Program-made: the position numbers and the translations under genes
Notes under the pieces: generated by a model
Databases searched by the model: none
What the model was told of the DNA's origin: nothing
What the model saw: only the letters and a program-made list of their open reading frames with translations
Assembly: GCA_025331565.1 (NCBI GenBank)
Contig: JAFREQ010000180.1
Coordinates: forward strand, 410,138 to 474,137
DNA: 64,000 nt
Reading direction: 5' to 3'
From: Holacanthus passer
Taxonomy: Eukaryota > Chordata > Actinopteri > Pomacanthidae
Shown: piece after piece, positions 13,526-26,200 of the stretch
Layout of the letters: each line of letters opens with the position of its first letter
Numbering within the stretch: the stretch's first letter is position 1

Positions 13526-14527
13526 AAGTATCCCAGGACACTGCATCCCAAAAGGGTTAGGGTTACCTGAGGATATCACTGTCACCCCCCACCACCACGC
13601 TCTGTACCTGACAAATGCCAGGCTTCTATGTTCAAGTATTCAAGGTAAAATGGTGAGTCAAGCTGTTCTTTAATTACACCACCATCATGAAGGGTACATT
13701 GGTTATATGTCGCAGTGAGGAGAGTGTGCATTATGTGAGAGTAGGCTCAAGTTGATGGTCTTAAATAGCTTGCAGGTCATTCACTTCTTAGTCTGATTGC
13801 TTTCGCTTTTACACATTTAGTTTTACAGAACAAGTAGTCTATTCAAACTGAATCTGAAATGCGGCCTGCAGCTGCCTTTGGCTGCTTCCACTGATCACGA
13901 GAGCCTCAGAAGTTTTCCACTGGCAATAAAGGAGCTGTGTTCTGAACTTGAACTAAAAGCAATATAGAACACTCTGGCAGAAGTTGTTCATCGTTGGGCT
14001 GTTACTGAATCTGAGCTCAAGTGGTTCCCAGTCTTGGTGAAAATGTAACTTTTTTTTTTCAGCCCAACAAAAAAAAAGAAAAGAAAAAAAGAAATCGAAA
14101 ATGTAACATTTTGAGGGGGGGGGGAGATTCCATTTGACCTCTGCATTTGATTTTATTCATATACATATTCATTTGTTTTAGGAAATACTTAACATTATGA
14201 TATTTTTCTTCAATACACCTTATCCATTATTATGAGAAATATATTATTCATGGCCTGCATCGAGTCCAGAGAACCTGCAGAGCAGCTCCATCACACTAAA
14301 CTCCTGTAACAGCCTACATTTCAAGCGCTGTCAGTCAATCACAGAGTCAAGAGTCAATCACACAGAACACCAGTAGAAACAGAACAGAAATGAGTTGCAC
14401 TGCTCTGCCCTCCATTAACCTTCCCTTCTCTGTTTCCGTCAGTTACATTTGTAGTTAGGTCATTTTGAAGAAAGTCTAGGTTTCTAAAAGTTAACAAGCT
14501 GCCATGCTATGATTATTTTTTTCTTTG
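13526..14527. other. Gene-free stretch
   Basis: No exon recognised. It includes a T run followed by an A-rich stretch near 14050-14100 and a G run at 14116-14125. Confidence 0.5.
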
Positions 14528-15180
14528 TGTACAACTACATTTACATACAGGTTTTCCCCCTTAATCCCAAAAAAACAAAGAAAAAAAATCCTACTAAGCT
14601 GTTTACATGGCTAATGACTATGAATATTCCACTAATATTCCCAATTACATGCAGCTGTGCACACTCTGAGTAATGTAATGAAGCATGTCCTGTTGTCTTG
14701 TGCTTCTTTATGTCAAGATAGGCTTTTTTCAAAGTGTTCCACCCATGGCAGATAAGTTCAACCCAGCAAACACAGCCTCCCTCTTTCATTTGTTTAACCA
14801 CCTTCTTGAAAAGGTTGGCATTACGATATTTACACTTATCCAAAAAACTTGTGTGGGCTTTTTTTTTGTGTGCATGCACCTCTACCCCAGCCTTGCAAAC
14901 TGTTGGCTCGTTGGTTTGTTTGCAACACACAGAGCTGACCACAAACAGGCAAGAGGTCTTGTGTTGCAAACTGTGGTAGAAACTCCAACTGAGACTCTAT
15001 GTCCAAAGAATGCTCCTAAAACCAGGACAATATCAGCATGTCCTACATATTAATAGAGAAAATGCTACATTGGAAATAAAGCCTAATTTGAAATTTCCAA
15101 ACAAAATGTGCTGTTCACATAAACCATATCAAATTCGGAATATTAGTGGACAATTAGTATGCATGTAAATGTAGTCACTG
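14528..15180 (-). mobile_element. DNA transposon, Harbinger-like with Myb/SANT-like relic
   Basis: The ends are inverted: ACTACATTTACATACA at about 14533 and, on the other strand, ACTACATTTACATGCA ending at about 15176. On the minus strand, 14541-14969 is open for 142 codons. It contains a segment around FKKVVKQMKEGG followed by WNTLKKAYLDIKKHK that resembles the Myb/SANT-like DNA-binding accessory protein of PIF/Harbinger elements. Superfamily is inferred from this weak resemblance. No transposase is present, and the element looks like a decayed internal-deletion copy. Confidence 0.45.
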
Positions 15181-15439
15181 GCACAGCTGAACTGTGTTTA
15201 CAGAAAGCGGTTTTTCGAAGTATTCCTGAGCCCATGTATTAATCTCCTTTATACAGTCAAAGTGTTGAACCTCTCTCCATCCTTGCTTGTGAATGACTGA
15301 GTCTTTCCAGGATGAACCTTTCATACCCAATCATGATCCTATCACCTGTTACCAATGAACCTGTTTACCTGTGGAATGATCCAAACAGGTGTTTTTGAAT
15401 CAGTCCACAACTTTCAGTCTTTTGTTGCTCTTGTCCCAA

Positions 15440-15530
15440 CTTGTTTAGCATCAAATTTAGAATAAGCAGATATTGTGAATTTCCCCACTGTGGGACAAAT
15501 AAAGGCTTATCTTATCTTATTATTATTGAT
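15440..15530 (+). mobile_element. Non-LTR retrotransposon 3' tail
   Basis: The stretch GAATTTCCCCACTGTGGGAC followed by AAATAAAGGCTTATC and TTATC repeats is the typical 3' end of a teleost LINE family. A diverged relative lies at 54630-54685. Only the tail can be recognised. Confidence 0.55.
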
Positions 15531-16339
15531 TGATATATGTCAAGAAGGATTTGAAAATCATCACATTCTGAAATGTAGTAGTGATATTTCATTCAATTGC
15601 TTTAAAGAGTAAAAAAGTACCTGCTTAGTGCTCTTTTAGTAGTAAAATGATTCAAAAGCAAACACCAGTGGAAAAGCAGGAAAACTGTCATTATACCCCA
15701 CCTGGTCACCGTGGTATATGCTTTAGGAAAAAGGAAAAAATATGTAACCATGCAAGTGCCATACTGTTATGTAGTATACTCAAATGTGAATCATCAAGGT
15801 TTTATGGCCATAACTTAAAAATAAAAACAAGGAAAAACATAAATCAATCATCTCCTGTTGTACACAGGTCATTGATGGTGAAGTAAACTAGGATTTCTGA
15901 CTGCACATTTATTCAAAGATATATTTTTGTTTTTGTATCTCTCTTGAAAAGAATATATATAATTGTATTTGCAGGTAGTAACCTGAGTATTGCTCGGATG
16001 TTTATCTATGAGCTGTAGGGTTACCTGCCACAGATATAATGGATCTGAACTCTATGAAATGGCCACTTCAGTCACAGTGCCTAGCTTAATGGACCGAGAC
16101 CTGCCAGAAAACAGGCCACAGTTAAAAGCTAATGCCCAGGAGTCAACAATAAAGGTTTAACCTCAGTGCACATACTACCATATGCAGTAAATCTCTACCA
16201 TACATACTAGAAACGAAGATCCTTTTCTTCCACATTAAAATCCATAGCTATAAAACAGACCCATAATATTGTAGGGCCTGGTTAGAGTTATCTCTGTAAG
16301 ACTAACAGGTCACTGCATACTTTCACTTCATGTTTTTAA

Positions 16340-16722
16340 ATGAGAGACGGAGGACTAGTGGTCAGTGAAGCGGCGCATCAACTGGAGGGTCGCTAGTTCA
16401 AGGCCACGGACTGGCAACAGGATACTTGGACTGGAGGATGGACCAGATGGACCACACCAGCCCTTGCAAGCAAGATGGACACTCCTTCCCCCATCCCACC
16501 GTCTAAGTGCCCCTGAGCAAGGTACCTTACTCCCCCTAAGATCTGCTCCCGGGGTGCTTCCAATATATAGCAGTGTGGTCACCGCCCTTGTGTGTTGTTG
16601 TTTTTCGTGTGCTGTGTACCTACAGATGGGTGAAATGCAGAGGTCAAATTTCCCAATTTGCATGTAGCACGTTTGTGTGTGCATGACTGAAGTGGACAAA
16701 ATAATGGGTCTTCTTCTTCTAA
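16340..16722 (+). mobile_element. tRNA-derived teleost SINE
   Basis: The head resembles a tRNA promoter: an A-box-like TAGTGGTCAGTGAAGCGG near 16356 and a B-box-like AGTTCAAGGCC at 16395-16405. The middle carries the conserved fish core GCCCCTGAGCAAGGTACC (16509-16526). The tail contains GGGTGAAATGCAGAGGTCAA and ends in TTC repeats near 16709-16722. This order of head, core and tail fits a pol III SINE in plus orientation. Frames of 100 and 131 codons across it are shadows. Confidence 0.75.
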
Positions 16723-16979
16723 AGCCTCCTGAACTGCAGTACAGTGCCATAACTTCTTCTGTTCAATAACCGATGATTCGCATGCAAAAATGAAGTGAGG
16801 AAAGGGAAAAAGGAAAAGCAATTTCCTGTTTGAAAGTCACACATGTTCAGTTCTGTTAGTCACTTTAGCTTAGCAGTTAGCGACGGCTTCTCTCCATCTC
16901 ACTCTCCTGATCTCTTGCTCAGTGTGTCAAATGTTTAGCTATTCCTCTGCCTCCTTTAGTCATAACAGTACATGTAATG

Positions 16980-18033
16980 AATATAGTTTATTGGCTGTGT
17001 TGGATGTGAGGCTTAGTGGATTGGAAGCACGGCCCCACACACCATGGAAACTCAATTATTAGGTGCTGTAGCTGAACAACCCCAACAAGGTAGTGGGGAC
17101 CGACCAAGACCACATGTCATTCAACTGCTGGGTGTCGAGGTGGTACCCAGCAAATGATGTGGGCTTTGGAGACAATTAGCAGACTTCCTAGGGAAGACAT
17201 GGTCTGATTAGGAGGGACAGCCTTCACCCCACTTTGGATGGAGGGTTTATTAGTTGACCAAATCCAAGACCACCCAGAGTTGAGACCAGGAGGCAGAATT
17301 GCATTGCATCCATTAGAGCAGTTACTCACCCAAAACCCCATAGAGACTGTCAGCGCCCCAACCACTACAATTCATTTAATCAGAAGTCAACAGAAGAGGA
17401 GCTGTACATAAAAACATAATAAGAATTAACACAGCTACAGCAATAGCACAATAAAGTAGGAGAATTAAATGTGGACTCTTAAACATCAGACCTCTGTCAT
17501 CTAACGAAAGTAAATGATTTAATACCAGATTATCTTATTATTTTGTCTTGAAGAATATGAATAGCCTCAACGAATCCTGAGTTGTATTAATATTCACATT
17601 CCTCGAGGCAGCAGCTGGGAAGGTGGAGTTGCAGCCATCTTCGACTCAGCTCTAAACCTAAATTTAATTATAACTCATTTGAAAGTCTTTCACACCCAAG
17701 CTGGAAAACAATACAGCCAATCCTATTTGTTATAATGTATCACGCTCCCGGTCCATACTCTTCTCAGTGTTTTTATCAAGTTAAGCCCTTAAAACAGATC
17801 ATTACTGCTGGTGATTTTAATAATTCATGTGGACGTCGATAATGATGCCTTAGTACTGCATTTATCTCATTATTAGACTCATTCCCTGTGCAATTACCAA
17901 CCAATTTCAGCTTCGCTCACTTTCACTTTAACCTCCAGATAAAGTGGTTTAGATAATCTGGCAACACTGTCTGCTTGTTTACAACCTGTCTAATCATCTG
18001 ATGACTTTTAATCCTCACCCAGTTTGACCTATT
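16980..18033 (+). mobile_element. LINE fragment (5' region and endonuclease), decayed
   Basis: A diverged copy of the same non-LTR family as the minus-strand pieces at 61698-64000. Near 17730-17850 the plus strand reads, across frame breaks, YHAPGPYSS and then ITAGDFN, corresponding to the YYAPGPYFEF and IILGDFDIHVD endonuclease residues of the 62-kb copy. Multiple stops and frameshifts make it inactive. The copy ends at the TTAA of the next element. Confidence 0.7.
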
Positions 18034-18314
18034 TTAACCCTCTTGTTGTCCTAAGGGTCAAAAATGACCCACCACCATGTTTAACAGCAGAGAAAACCCC
18101 CTAAATGACCTTTTTCCAACTTGAAATTTTATGACTTTTCCTAAAGTGACCCCAACATTAGAAAAAGTGAAACATCACCTTTGTTCATATTTCCATGAAA
18201 GCTGTACACCACCAGGTTACAAAGATTGTCTTAGGGGTAATTTTTGATCCTGGTGTAATAAAAGCATTTACACACCACAAAAAAGTACAAAGGCACACAC
18301 ATACACAATGACAA

Positions 18315-18334
18315 ACACACACACACACACACAC
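18315..18334. repeat. (AC)10 microsatellite
   Basis: Plain AC dinucleotide array. Confidence 0.9.
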
Positions 18335-18764
18335 ATGCATAGTGTCCTACATGTGCTAATTAGAGTGGATTGTTGTGGATTGTTCATCACATTTTTGTTT
18401 TGTATCTTTTATCTCATTTTATTCTTATTTATTGTTATTGTTCATACACCTTGTGGAGGTAATGGTTCAGAAAATGGGAGAAGACTAGTATTTTGTAGTT
18501 GAATTCCTATAAGAATATATAACTGTGTTGCCAAAAAGTTCCAGACTGTTGACTGTTGTTTCCGTTCAATAAAATTCATTCAAAACTAATTTCTGCACAT
18601 TTCACCTATGCAGTACATTTAGCAATAGTAATAATAAACGTCTACTTTAGTAAAGAAAACAATTATGACAGTTCTGTTGTGATAAAAACTAATGTCCACT
18701 GGTTAGATGAAGTCCTTCTGCACTGTGTAAGAGAAAACTCAGATATAAGTTTTATGATGCCCTC

Positions 18765-18840
18765 AGTGTTCTGAGATGACTTGTGTTGTGAGTGGCGCTA
18801 TACAAATAAAATTGAATTGAATTGAGTTGAATTGATGAAT
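18765..18840 (+). mobile_element. LINE 3' tail with TTGAA repeats
   Basis: GGCGCTATACAAATAAAATTG followed by short TTGAA-type repeats is the familiar 3' end of a common teleost LINE. A similar end in opposite orientation occurs at 28281-28350. Confidence 0.6.
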
Positions 18841-19058
18841 AACAGGTTGTTTCATCATGCAAAATAGATTTGGGATTTAAAATTCAATTAAGCTGGTTTA
18901 TTTTAGGGGTTTAGTGAAGGGGGGTCTTTTTGACCCATAGGACAAGGGGAGTATACAGAATGTTAAGACTTCACAAGGGTTAAGTCTCACCAAATATTAT
19001 CATGATCTGGTCTGTACAGCAGTTCAAGGCAACACATTCTATAGTTAGTATATAGTTA

Positions 19059-19060
<2 letters not shown>

Positions 19061-19089
<29 letters not shown>
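19061..19089. repeat. (AT)n microsatellite
   Basis: AT dinucleotide run of about 29 bases with imperfect ATAG continuation. Confidence 0.9.
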
Positions 19090-19091
<2 letters not shown>

Positions 19092-19587
19092 TATATATAG
19101 ATATTTCAGTCTGGACCTAAATAGAGAACTGACAGGTCTGCATCATCATCAATAGTCACATTGCTAATGTGTCTATTTCTAATACAAGCAAGACCTTATA
19201 CCTGTCTGTTTGTGTGCATGGCACAAAGTTTATTTAGTGTAATATTTAGTCTCCCGTGATGAATCCTCTTAAGAGTGGGAGGATAAAAATCTCTGAACAG
19301 GAAAGATTCTGATTGCTGACAATCTGGACAGGTTTTAATAGAGGAAAGAATAGTAGCTTGTGTACTCAAATCCAGAGGCACTTGCAGTTTATGGAGAGGA
19401 AAACGAAAGCCATAGGACACTGCCATAAAACAGGAAGAATAACTTTGTTAGGTCAAAAATCCACTGTTCGCTGTCAGAGCTGATAATTTGCTCCTGTGGA
19501 TCTTGAACTTGGCAGGAGTTCCTATTCAAGGTCAGTCTGTAATTAATAAACAGCCTCTCACACAGGGCTGTATTTACATAGTCATAG

Positions 19588-19626
<39 letters not shown>
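19588..19626. repeat. (CA)n microsatellite
   Basis: About 19 CA units without interruption. Confidence 0.95.
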
Positions 19627-19629
<3 letters not shown>

Positions 19630-21345
19630 GAGAGGATATCCTCTGCTTCAGACGCTCCTGCAGGACAGATGCTGCAATTGTCTGCATCATGATAGGGACT
19701 CACCAGGAGGGAGGGATGTGAGAGCTGTAAGAGGTGTCACTCTCTTCAGAATTTAAGTGAAAAAAATGATCTCTCAGAAAGTTTCACTCTTTTTTATTCC
19801 TCATATCATTCATGTCATCTTCAGCTGCTGAACCTCACAGGTGTCAGAAGTTTTGAGAGTCATACTTTTTTTGACAGATTAGTCAAAAGGGGTTGAGCCT
19901 TCCTTCAGCTGAGAAATCTCCCCACAATGAAGACACGTCTACCCTCTGCTGATCTGGAGAAGGACATCTGGATCTGATCCCCTCTCTGCTTTCTATTCCT
20001 GCCTAAGTCAAAAGTGCCTGGAAGGCCTCCAGCGTTTTTTAAATTCAGCAGCTAAAGTGGGATTTTAAGTGTCGCTAAAAAGCAGATAACACATCATTCC
20101 GTGTTAGCATCTCCACCCTAGTGTTAGCTGTATAATTGAGGTTAAAATTGTATTGATAATTTTCAAAGCTTTCAGTCTGCAGTCTCATCTGTTTAGGAAA
20201 TTGGTGCTTTTGTCTTTATATCCATATTATTCACTATGTTTTCTTTGTTAATTACAGTCAAATTCAATTGTTTAGGGTCCATCCAGGGCCGGATTAATCC
20301 TCTGGAGGGATTAATGGAAGGCTCTTTTGAGCCCTCCTCCCTCCCACTCTATGTACATTGTGCATGTTTTCTGTTCCTGTATCCATCCAATACACAGCAG
20401 ATGACAATAGCCAGCTTCATTGGATCATGCTTTAAGCCTCAGAAACCAGTCAGTAGTCCAAGACTCGATTACTACTGCGTAGATCTCCAAAATTTTGGAT
20501 CTGATCTAAAACTGACCAGTGGAAAACCAAGAAACCAATGTGCATAAATTAATTCTCAAAAGAGTCAAGATCCAAAAATAATCAGCTTCAAACAGACCTG
20601 ATTCAAAATGCAGTCAACCTGAACAGACCCACTGAACAGAACACTGGCAGCAGCATGGCGCTCCACCAATTAGCAGTTGTAAAGAGTAAAAGTTCTTGTC
20701 ATTTTTTTCTACACAAATTTGGATCCAGCACAACTTGGATCCCAGGTTGGATCTTAGTCACTTGTACCTAGGTTGACCCATGAAGACCTCTACAGCTGCA
20801 CCCCATATTTTTTGTTTCAGTTGGTTTCTATTAATTTGATTAATCACAGTATCTAGTGCAAATTAATTCAGGCATATGCACCTATCAAGCAAACGATGAT
20901 ATGAGAGCTGAAATAATTTAGGTCTTAAAACTACACTTTGACACAAGCCCCTTCTTCATGACAAGGTCTCATGATCAGGAAGGGCCTTATCATGTCAGCT
21001 GATATTGTTCTTCAGTAGAGTGTATTCACATGTTCCCAAAGTTTATGAAAAGTCATCACTAAATCATTGAACCTACAATAGAGGTTTGAGGGTCCCTGGA
21101 GGTTTAGGGCCACAGAGCAGTTGTAGACTTTGCTTAGTTGGTAACCCAGCCTTGACAGTACTCATCTATAAGAAAGGACCTCAAGAGCACCACCAGCAGG
21201 TTGGCAGATAATACACATTCCCATATTTTGGTTTATGAACAAAAATACCTGCAAAGCATGCCAAACATTAGGGTGTTAGTGTTATGGGTCTCAAGGTGAG
21301 TTAGCACGGTAACAAATGATTTTGGGTTCAAAGCCCTCAACTCTG

Positions 21346-21415
21346 TAAACACAGTAGAGAAGTCAGAAGAGTGAAGACGTGAACCACCTGTTTCTCTTCC
21401 CAATTTTCGTCTGTG
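21346..21415. repeat. Direct repeat copy 1 (partner at 22305-22375)
   Basis: About 70 bases (GTAAACACAGTAGAGAAGTC onward to the CCAATTTTCGTCTG end) recur with few changes at 22305-22375. I do not know the element. Both copies lie about 960 bp apart around the large AC array. Confidence 0.7.
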
Positions 21416-22046
21416 CATTACAAACTTTTAAAACATAAAACACATATTTAAGCTTTCCCTAGTGCAATAATGTCCTCCTTTAAATGTCCTTTTTCTGTCC
21501 ACTGTCCCTATTTTGGTTTTTAATAAAACACATCAGTATGGTTGTCCTTCTTTTTCACATATCAGTTTCATCACACTTACACCAAAATAAACATTTCTTA
21601 TTTGTTCAAGTGTATTTCCTCAGCATCAATGCTGGTTACATGGCTACTAACACCATAGTGCAATCAAATCTGATTTATAAAGCTTTACAAGCTATTAACC
21701 CAAAATGTACCATTAAATAAATTAAAAACATAAATTAGCATTCTTCAGCTAAACTAGCAGGTTAAGCTAGTAGTAGTACTTTAAATGACTAATCAGTGCA
21801 AAAACATAAAACACATCACACATTGGGAATGCTACTTAACTCACTAAAAGTTTCAGTCAAAATCACAAAAGTGCGGATTTACCTTTCAAACATCAAGCCA
21901 GCATATTTCTGTAATTAACCTATTCACACAGTTTATGAACTTCACATAACAAGAAATAACGCTCTTTTCAAAATACATCATGTGCCTCGTCAGTATCTTT
22001 AAGCATCTAACACTGCAAAAATTACTGTAAACTGTGCACAATCACG

Positions 22047-22048
<2 letters not shown>
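21416..22048. other. Gene-free spacer between direct repeats
   Basis: AT-rich, no exon recognised. Confidence 0.5.

Positions 22049-22118
<70 letters not shown>
22049..22118. repeat. (AC)35 microsatellite
   Basis: The longest dinucleotide array in the window, about 70 bases with no interruption. Confidence 0.97.
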
Positions 22119-22121
<3 letters not shown>

Positions 22122-22195
22122 CGGGATGCTTCGTGCCGCAAGCAGCGGACGCCATTTCCTAAAAGTCCCGCCGTCGCTCTGAAAACGTCTTTCTA
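22119..22195. other. Short GC- and CpG-rich block of unknown origin
   Basis: Immediately after the AC array, a 77-bp block contains several CpG dinucleotides and, on the minus strand, GAAATGGCGTCCGC, which resembles a YY1-type promoter motif. It stands out from the AT-rich surroundings. It could be the promoter or 5' end of an unrecognised retroelement read on the minus strand. No gene follows it. Confidence 0.35.
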
Positions 22196-22304
22196 AACTC
22201 GATTTTCAACATGCAAATCTACCAACAGACTCATCACAGTCACGTTACATCATACTAAGCTTTAGGAGGTAGTTATTTTGTTTGCTTTCACCGTATACTG
22301 ACCT

Positions 22305-22375
22305 GTAAACACAGCAGAGAAGTCAGAAGAGTGAAAACACGAACCACCTGTTTTTCTTCCCAATTTCCGTCTGAG
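22305..22375. repeat. Direct repeat copy 2
   Basis: Matches 21346-21415 over about 70 bases with scattered substitutions. Confidence 0.7.
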
Positions 22376-25079
22376 GTAAGAGGGAGGGGTCCCACAACTA
22401 AGGAGCTGCGTGCAACGACACCTGGGCTCGTTGGTTCCGCTCTACATTTTCCTCCTAAATTAATACTTAACCCCACAATAAAATGTGTAAATAATTCATT
22501 TGAATATAAGACAGTGTGGAAAATATGCTAGATTCAAATAGCTTAAATAAAATAGGCAAAATACCCAAAATAATAGTAACATATAAATATTGACTTGGAG
22601 GGGGGAATACACATAAGAGTGACCATATTTTTTTTTCTTTAAGTGTACCATATTAGCATTATCATTGGGAGCACACTGTTAGCATACTGACATTAGCTCC
22701 TAGCTCAGTTTCAAGTTTAGCCTCAGTGAGCCACAGGTCTGGCTATAGACTTGTTTAAATGAGGGGAACATTTGAGCTTGTTACACTTTTCATTAGATTT
22801 TGAAGATATTTGTAGATCATACACAACAAATGTTCCAACGTTGATACATGTTGATATACAGAAATAATTATGTTGAGTTGACAGGTGTTGATCGGAAAGT
22901 TGTTTGACGACTCAGAGAGCTGACGTGGTTCTAGGACTGGTGAGCAAGCTCTAACTCATATGGTCTCCCATCAACACACTGGTGATTTTTACAGCCATCA
23001 TTATCAGAGTCCAGTTAACACTGAAAGCTCCACATTGCCTCATTAATGGACTGACAAAATGTCACTGGCTGAGCTGAGACTGGAAGCGAGCATCACCAAG
23101 CTTAATATAACACTGGATATTGGAGCTGAAGTGTAAAAAACAGTAATAATTCTGTCACTTGCCGTCTTCAGTTGAAATGACAAAACAGCTTGTTCTTCTG
23201 ATGGATTCTGATGAGTCATTCAGTCAGTCGTTCTCATAGTCACACCACGCTGCAGTCGCAAGCCAGTGTCTTTCAGGTATTTATACAGTGGCATCTAATA
23301 TGATGAATGTGTGCAATCAGATTTTTCACATTGAACAGAACACATGAGCAGTTTGCTGATAACAACTGTCTATAATTCATTAAGTGTCAAAATACTCCAA
23401 ACACACTCACAGAGACATACTGTTGGATTATCAAGTGTTTATGGTTAATGTGACAGCAAAGAACTGTCCATCCAGCACACCGAAAAAGCAAACTGAGTCA
23501 TGTTTCAGGCTGTAGTACTAAACTCATATTAACTTGCCTGCTATCGGGCTTGACCCAACAACTCAGGAGTGAAATACCCAGATTTGTTTGCCTGCTAGAT
23601 TTTCAACTTTCTTTCCCTGACACTTGTTTGATTCAGTTCTTTGCCACTTCATGCTGAGTAATTAGAGAGTACAGTTAGCTTGTATGAACCTCTGCATTCG
23701 TGGTGGTTGTCTACAGAGTATATGAGAGTCATAAGGCCTGGGCCATATGAACCACAGAAGTGCAAAAACTGAAAGCTGAAAAGAGCTGCAAAGGTGGGTG
23801 TTGATTACCAGTGGGATTCACAGTGCATCCAACACTTTTACACCACCATGTAAAATTGTTTAATGTTTCTTACATGATACTTCAGATAATTTATATTGAA
23901 TATAGATTCATGTCTGTGTTTGTGGTGGAAACAAACAATAAAAATCAAATGTTTTTAAAAAGTTTGTTTTTCAGTTCTACACCTTTGTTCAATTTTTTTT
24001 AACTGCATCCTATATTTATATGCCACTAAAAAAAAGAAAACAAACAAAAAAACAAAACGTAATTTTGCCAGCATTGCCAGTCTTTAAAAACGTATTTACT
24101 CTTGCAAATGGGTGGTATTTACATGTAATGTTTAGAGGACAAGGTTGCTTATTTCACAAGTTCTCCTACAAATTAAATCCAATCTTTTTAAGTTTGACAC
24201 AATTTAATTCCTCACTTGCTATTCCATACCATTATTCTTTGATAGGTTGCTAAGTTATTCTCTGCATTTTTTTCATATGAACTGCCTTAACTATTGCATG
24301 TATTGTGACCAAATATAAATGACGCAGTCACATGTCAAGCACATTTCATCTATAGGTGTTGCTAAGTGATGTTAATAGCAAATTCAAATGCCGATAACTC
24401 AGTAATCATGAATCTGATTCGCTTGAAATTTTTTCACTTTGGACAAAGCTAAATATGTTACAAGTATTCTCCAAAATGCCAGCATGATTATCATTACATG
24501 TTGAATTGAAATGTTAAGCTTTTTCTATATATTGAACAGAGTCCGAGGATATTGCAGCCTCTGTGGAGGAATGTACACTGAGTTCTTTCTCTCTGCACTG
24601 ACTTCAGCTTGTCAGAGGCAATCTCCACCTGCCCGGTTCAGCCCTTGTTCTCCATGTTTCCAACTGTTGCTGTGAAGTTTCCTGTGAGCAAAGCCTTGAG
24701 CAGTGCTTGGATTTCAACCTGGAGGATGTGATAAAAATATGATAATAGAACAGACATGATTTTCATTCCACCAAGTTTTCTCTCTGGACTTACAATATCT
24801 GCAGCAGGAAGCTTAAGAAAAGCTTTGGGTACACACGTCCATACAGCAGTGGAGAGATTAACAGAGATCGTCCACAGACAGAGGGGATTACCTGGTATAG
24901 GGCAGCAGGGTGAAAGATAGCATCTTGAACACCACCTGGAAAAGCTGAATTTTATAATGCGTTTTTGAATTCTGTGACTCTGCCATATACTGATTCTGAA
25001 CACTTAATGTGCTACATAGTCACCTTCATAACAGTTATTTGCAGTTTGATAAAATCTGAAAAATAATATTAACATATAG
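22376..25079. other. Gene-free stretch
   Basis: No exon recognised. A 121-codon minus-strand frame at 24638-25003 has no recognisable domain and I do not support it as a gene. Confidence 0.5.
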
Positions 25080-25162
25080 GCTCCAGCCCCCCCGCGACCC
25101 TGCAGAGGATTAAGCGGCGTACATCGTACAGATGTACAGATAATGGATGGATGGATGGATAA
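25080..25162 (+). mobile_element. LINE 3' tail (CCCCGCGACC...GGATGGATGG type)
   Basis: The phrase CTCCAGCCCCCCCGCGACCC, then GGATTAAGCGG and GGATGGATGG repeats, is a very common teleost non-LTR 3' end. Only the last roughly 80 bases are present, a strongly 5'-truncated insertion. Confidence 0.65.
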
Positions 25163-26143
25163 TATTAACATGTACAATCTGGAATTGGAGTTACTGTTAA
25201 TATCACAGTCACAAATAAGACAGTAAACACAGAGCTAGTTTGTAATAAAGATGTTCACATGCAACACAGAAAACTTTATCTATCTATCTAGAATTACAAT
25301 TTGAGGTCTATGGTTCATAATGGCCCTTGACTGATATCTGGCTAAAGTTACATTTGCTGTGTGATGAATGACTATAAGTTGCTTCCTGTATGTATATGTT
25401 TTTTTCCTATATTCTATATTCACTGTGTTCCACCCCCTTTTTGCATTTGATAACAAGCTGACTTCCATTTTGCGCATCACAGTTCTCAATTCAGTATTTA
25501 AAAACCATAGTTCCCAGGAGGTGAAGCTCCTACTTCCAGGGTGTGCACAGGTGCCCTGCATACTGCCAATGATTGGAATGGGACTGGCTATTTACACCTG
25601 CCTTTCCATTGATGAATCATGTATGCGCTGATGAAGGTCTGATAGGTAGAAGTTTGTGGAAATCCTCCATCAGTTTGAACTGAATGACCTCAGCAAAGAC
25701 TGAGCCAGGTGGGGCAGTGGTAATCCTGCACTGAAGTAAAGATGCAAATACAACATTGTGATTTTTCTGGTTGTTCTACCAGTATTATTGAAAGCACAAT
25801 AACCGATTATATTACAATTTATTTGCTAGATTGACTGGTATTTAAATTTGATGTCACCAAACCAAAACTACGCCCTTGCAAATAAGTAAACTATAAACCG
25901 TTATCAGTATGCTTTCGCTCATGAAGATGGTCTGGTACAAACATCACTTCAGACAGAGAGAGTGGGATACAATATGTAGAATGAATATACATTGAAATAA
26001 ATTCAAGACTCGACTTGAATCCCCCAGAACACCCTGCACCTATGAATAACTTTGCTGTCAGGTCTGAGATAATTGTGCCTGGCCACACTCTTAAAAACAC
26101 ATATGGTCTGAGGGGCTCAGTGCCAAAACCATGCACCTATGGG

Positions 26144-26145
<2 letters not shown>

Positions 26146-26177
<32 letters not shown>

Positions 26178-26200
26178 GTATCTATCTATCTATCCATCTA
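26146..26200. repeat. (CT)15 plus (TATC)n compound microsatellite
   Basis: CT array followed by TATC tetranucleotides. Confidence 0.9.

Larger units (their letters stand above)
18034..18983. mobile_element. piggyBac-like MITE with nested LINE tail
   Basis: TTAA lies at both ends (18034-18037 and 18980-18983). Inside, the left end reads CCCTCTTGTTGTCCTAAGGG and then TCAAAAATGACCC; the right end inverted reads CCCTTGTG and later TGTCCTATGGGTCAAAAAGAC. GTCAAAAA-type subterminal motifs are seen in fish piggyBac MITEs. The interior carries an AC array (18315-18334) and, near 18785-18836, a foreign LINE 3' tail with ATTGAATTGAATTG repeats, apparently a nested insertion. Confidence 0.6.
18984..21345. 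other. Gene-free stretch with AT and CA arrays
   Basis: No exon recognised. It contains AT repeats (19061-19089) and a CA array (19588-19626). A GGCCGGATTAATCC stretch at about 20288 may mark an unclassified repeat. Confidence 0.5.

Noticed and set aside
14685..15053. 122-codon plus-strand open frame
   Set aside because: It is antisense to the Harbinger-like relic and shows no protein character of its own.
16355..16750. 131-codon minus-strand open frame
   Set aside because: It lies wholly within the tRNA-derived SINE.
24638..25003. 121-codon minus-strand open frame
   Set aside because: No domain, no signal peptide, no splice context and no similarity I can recall.
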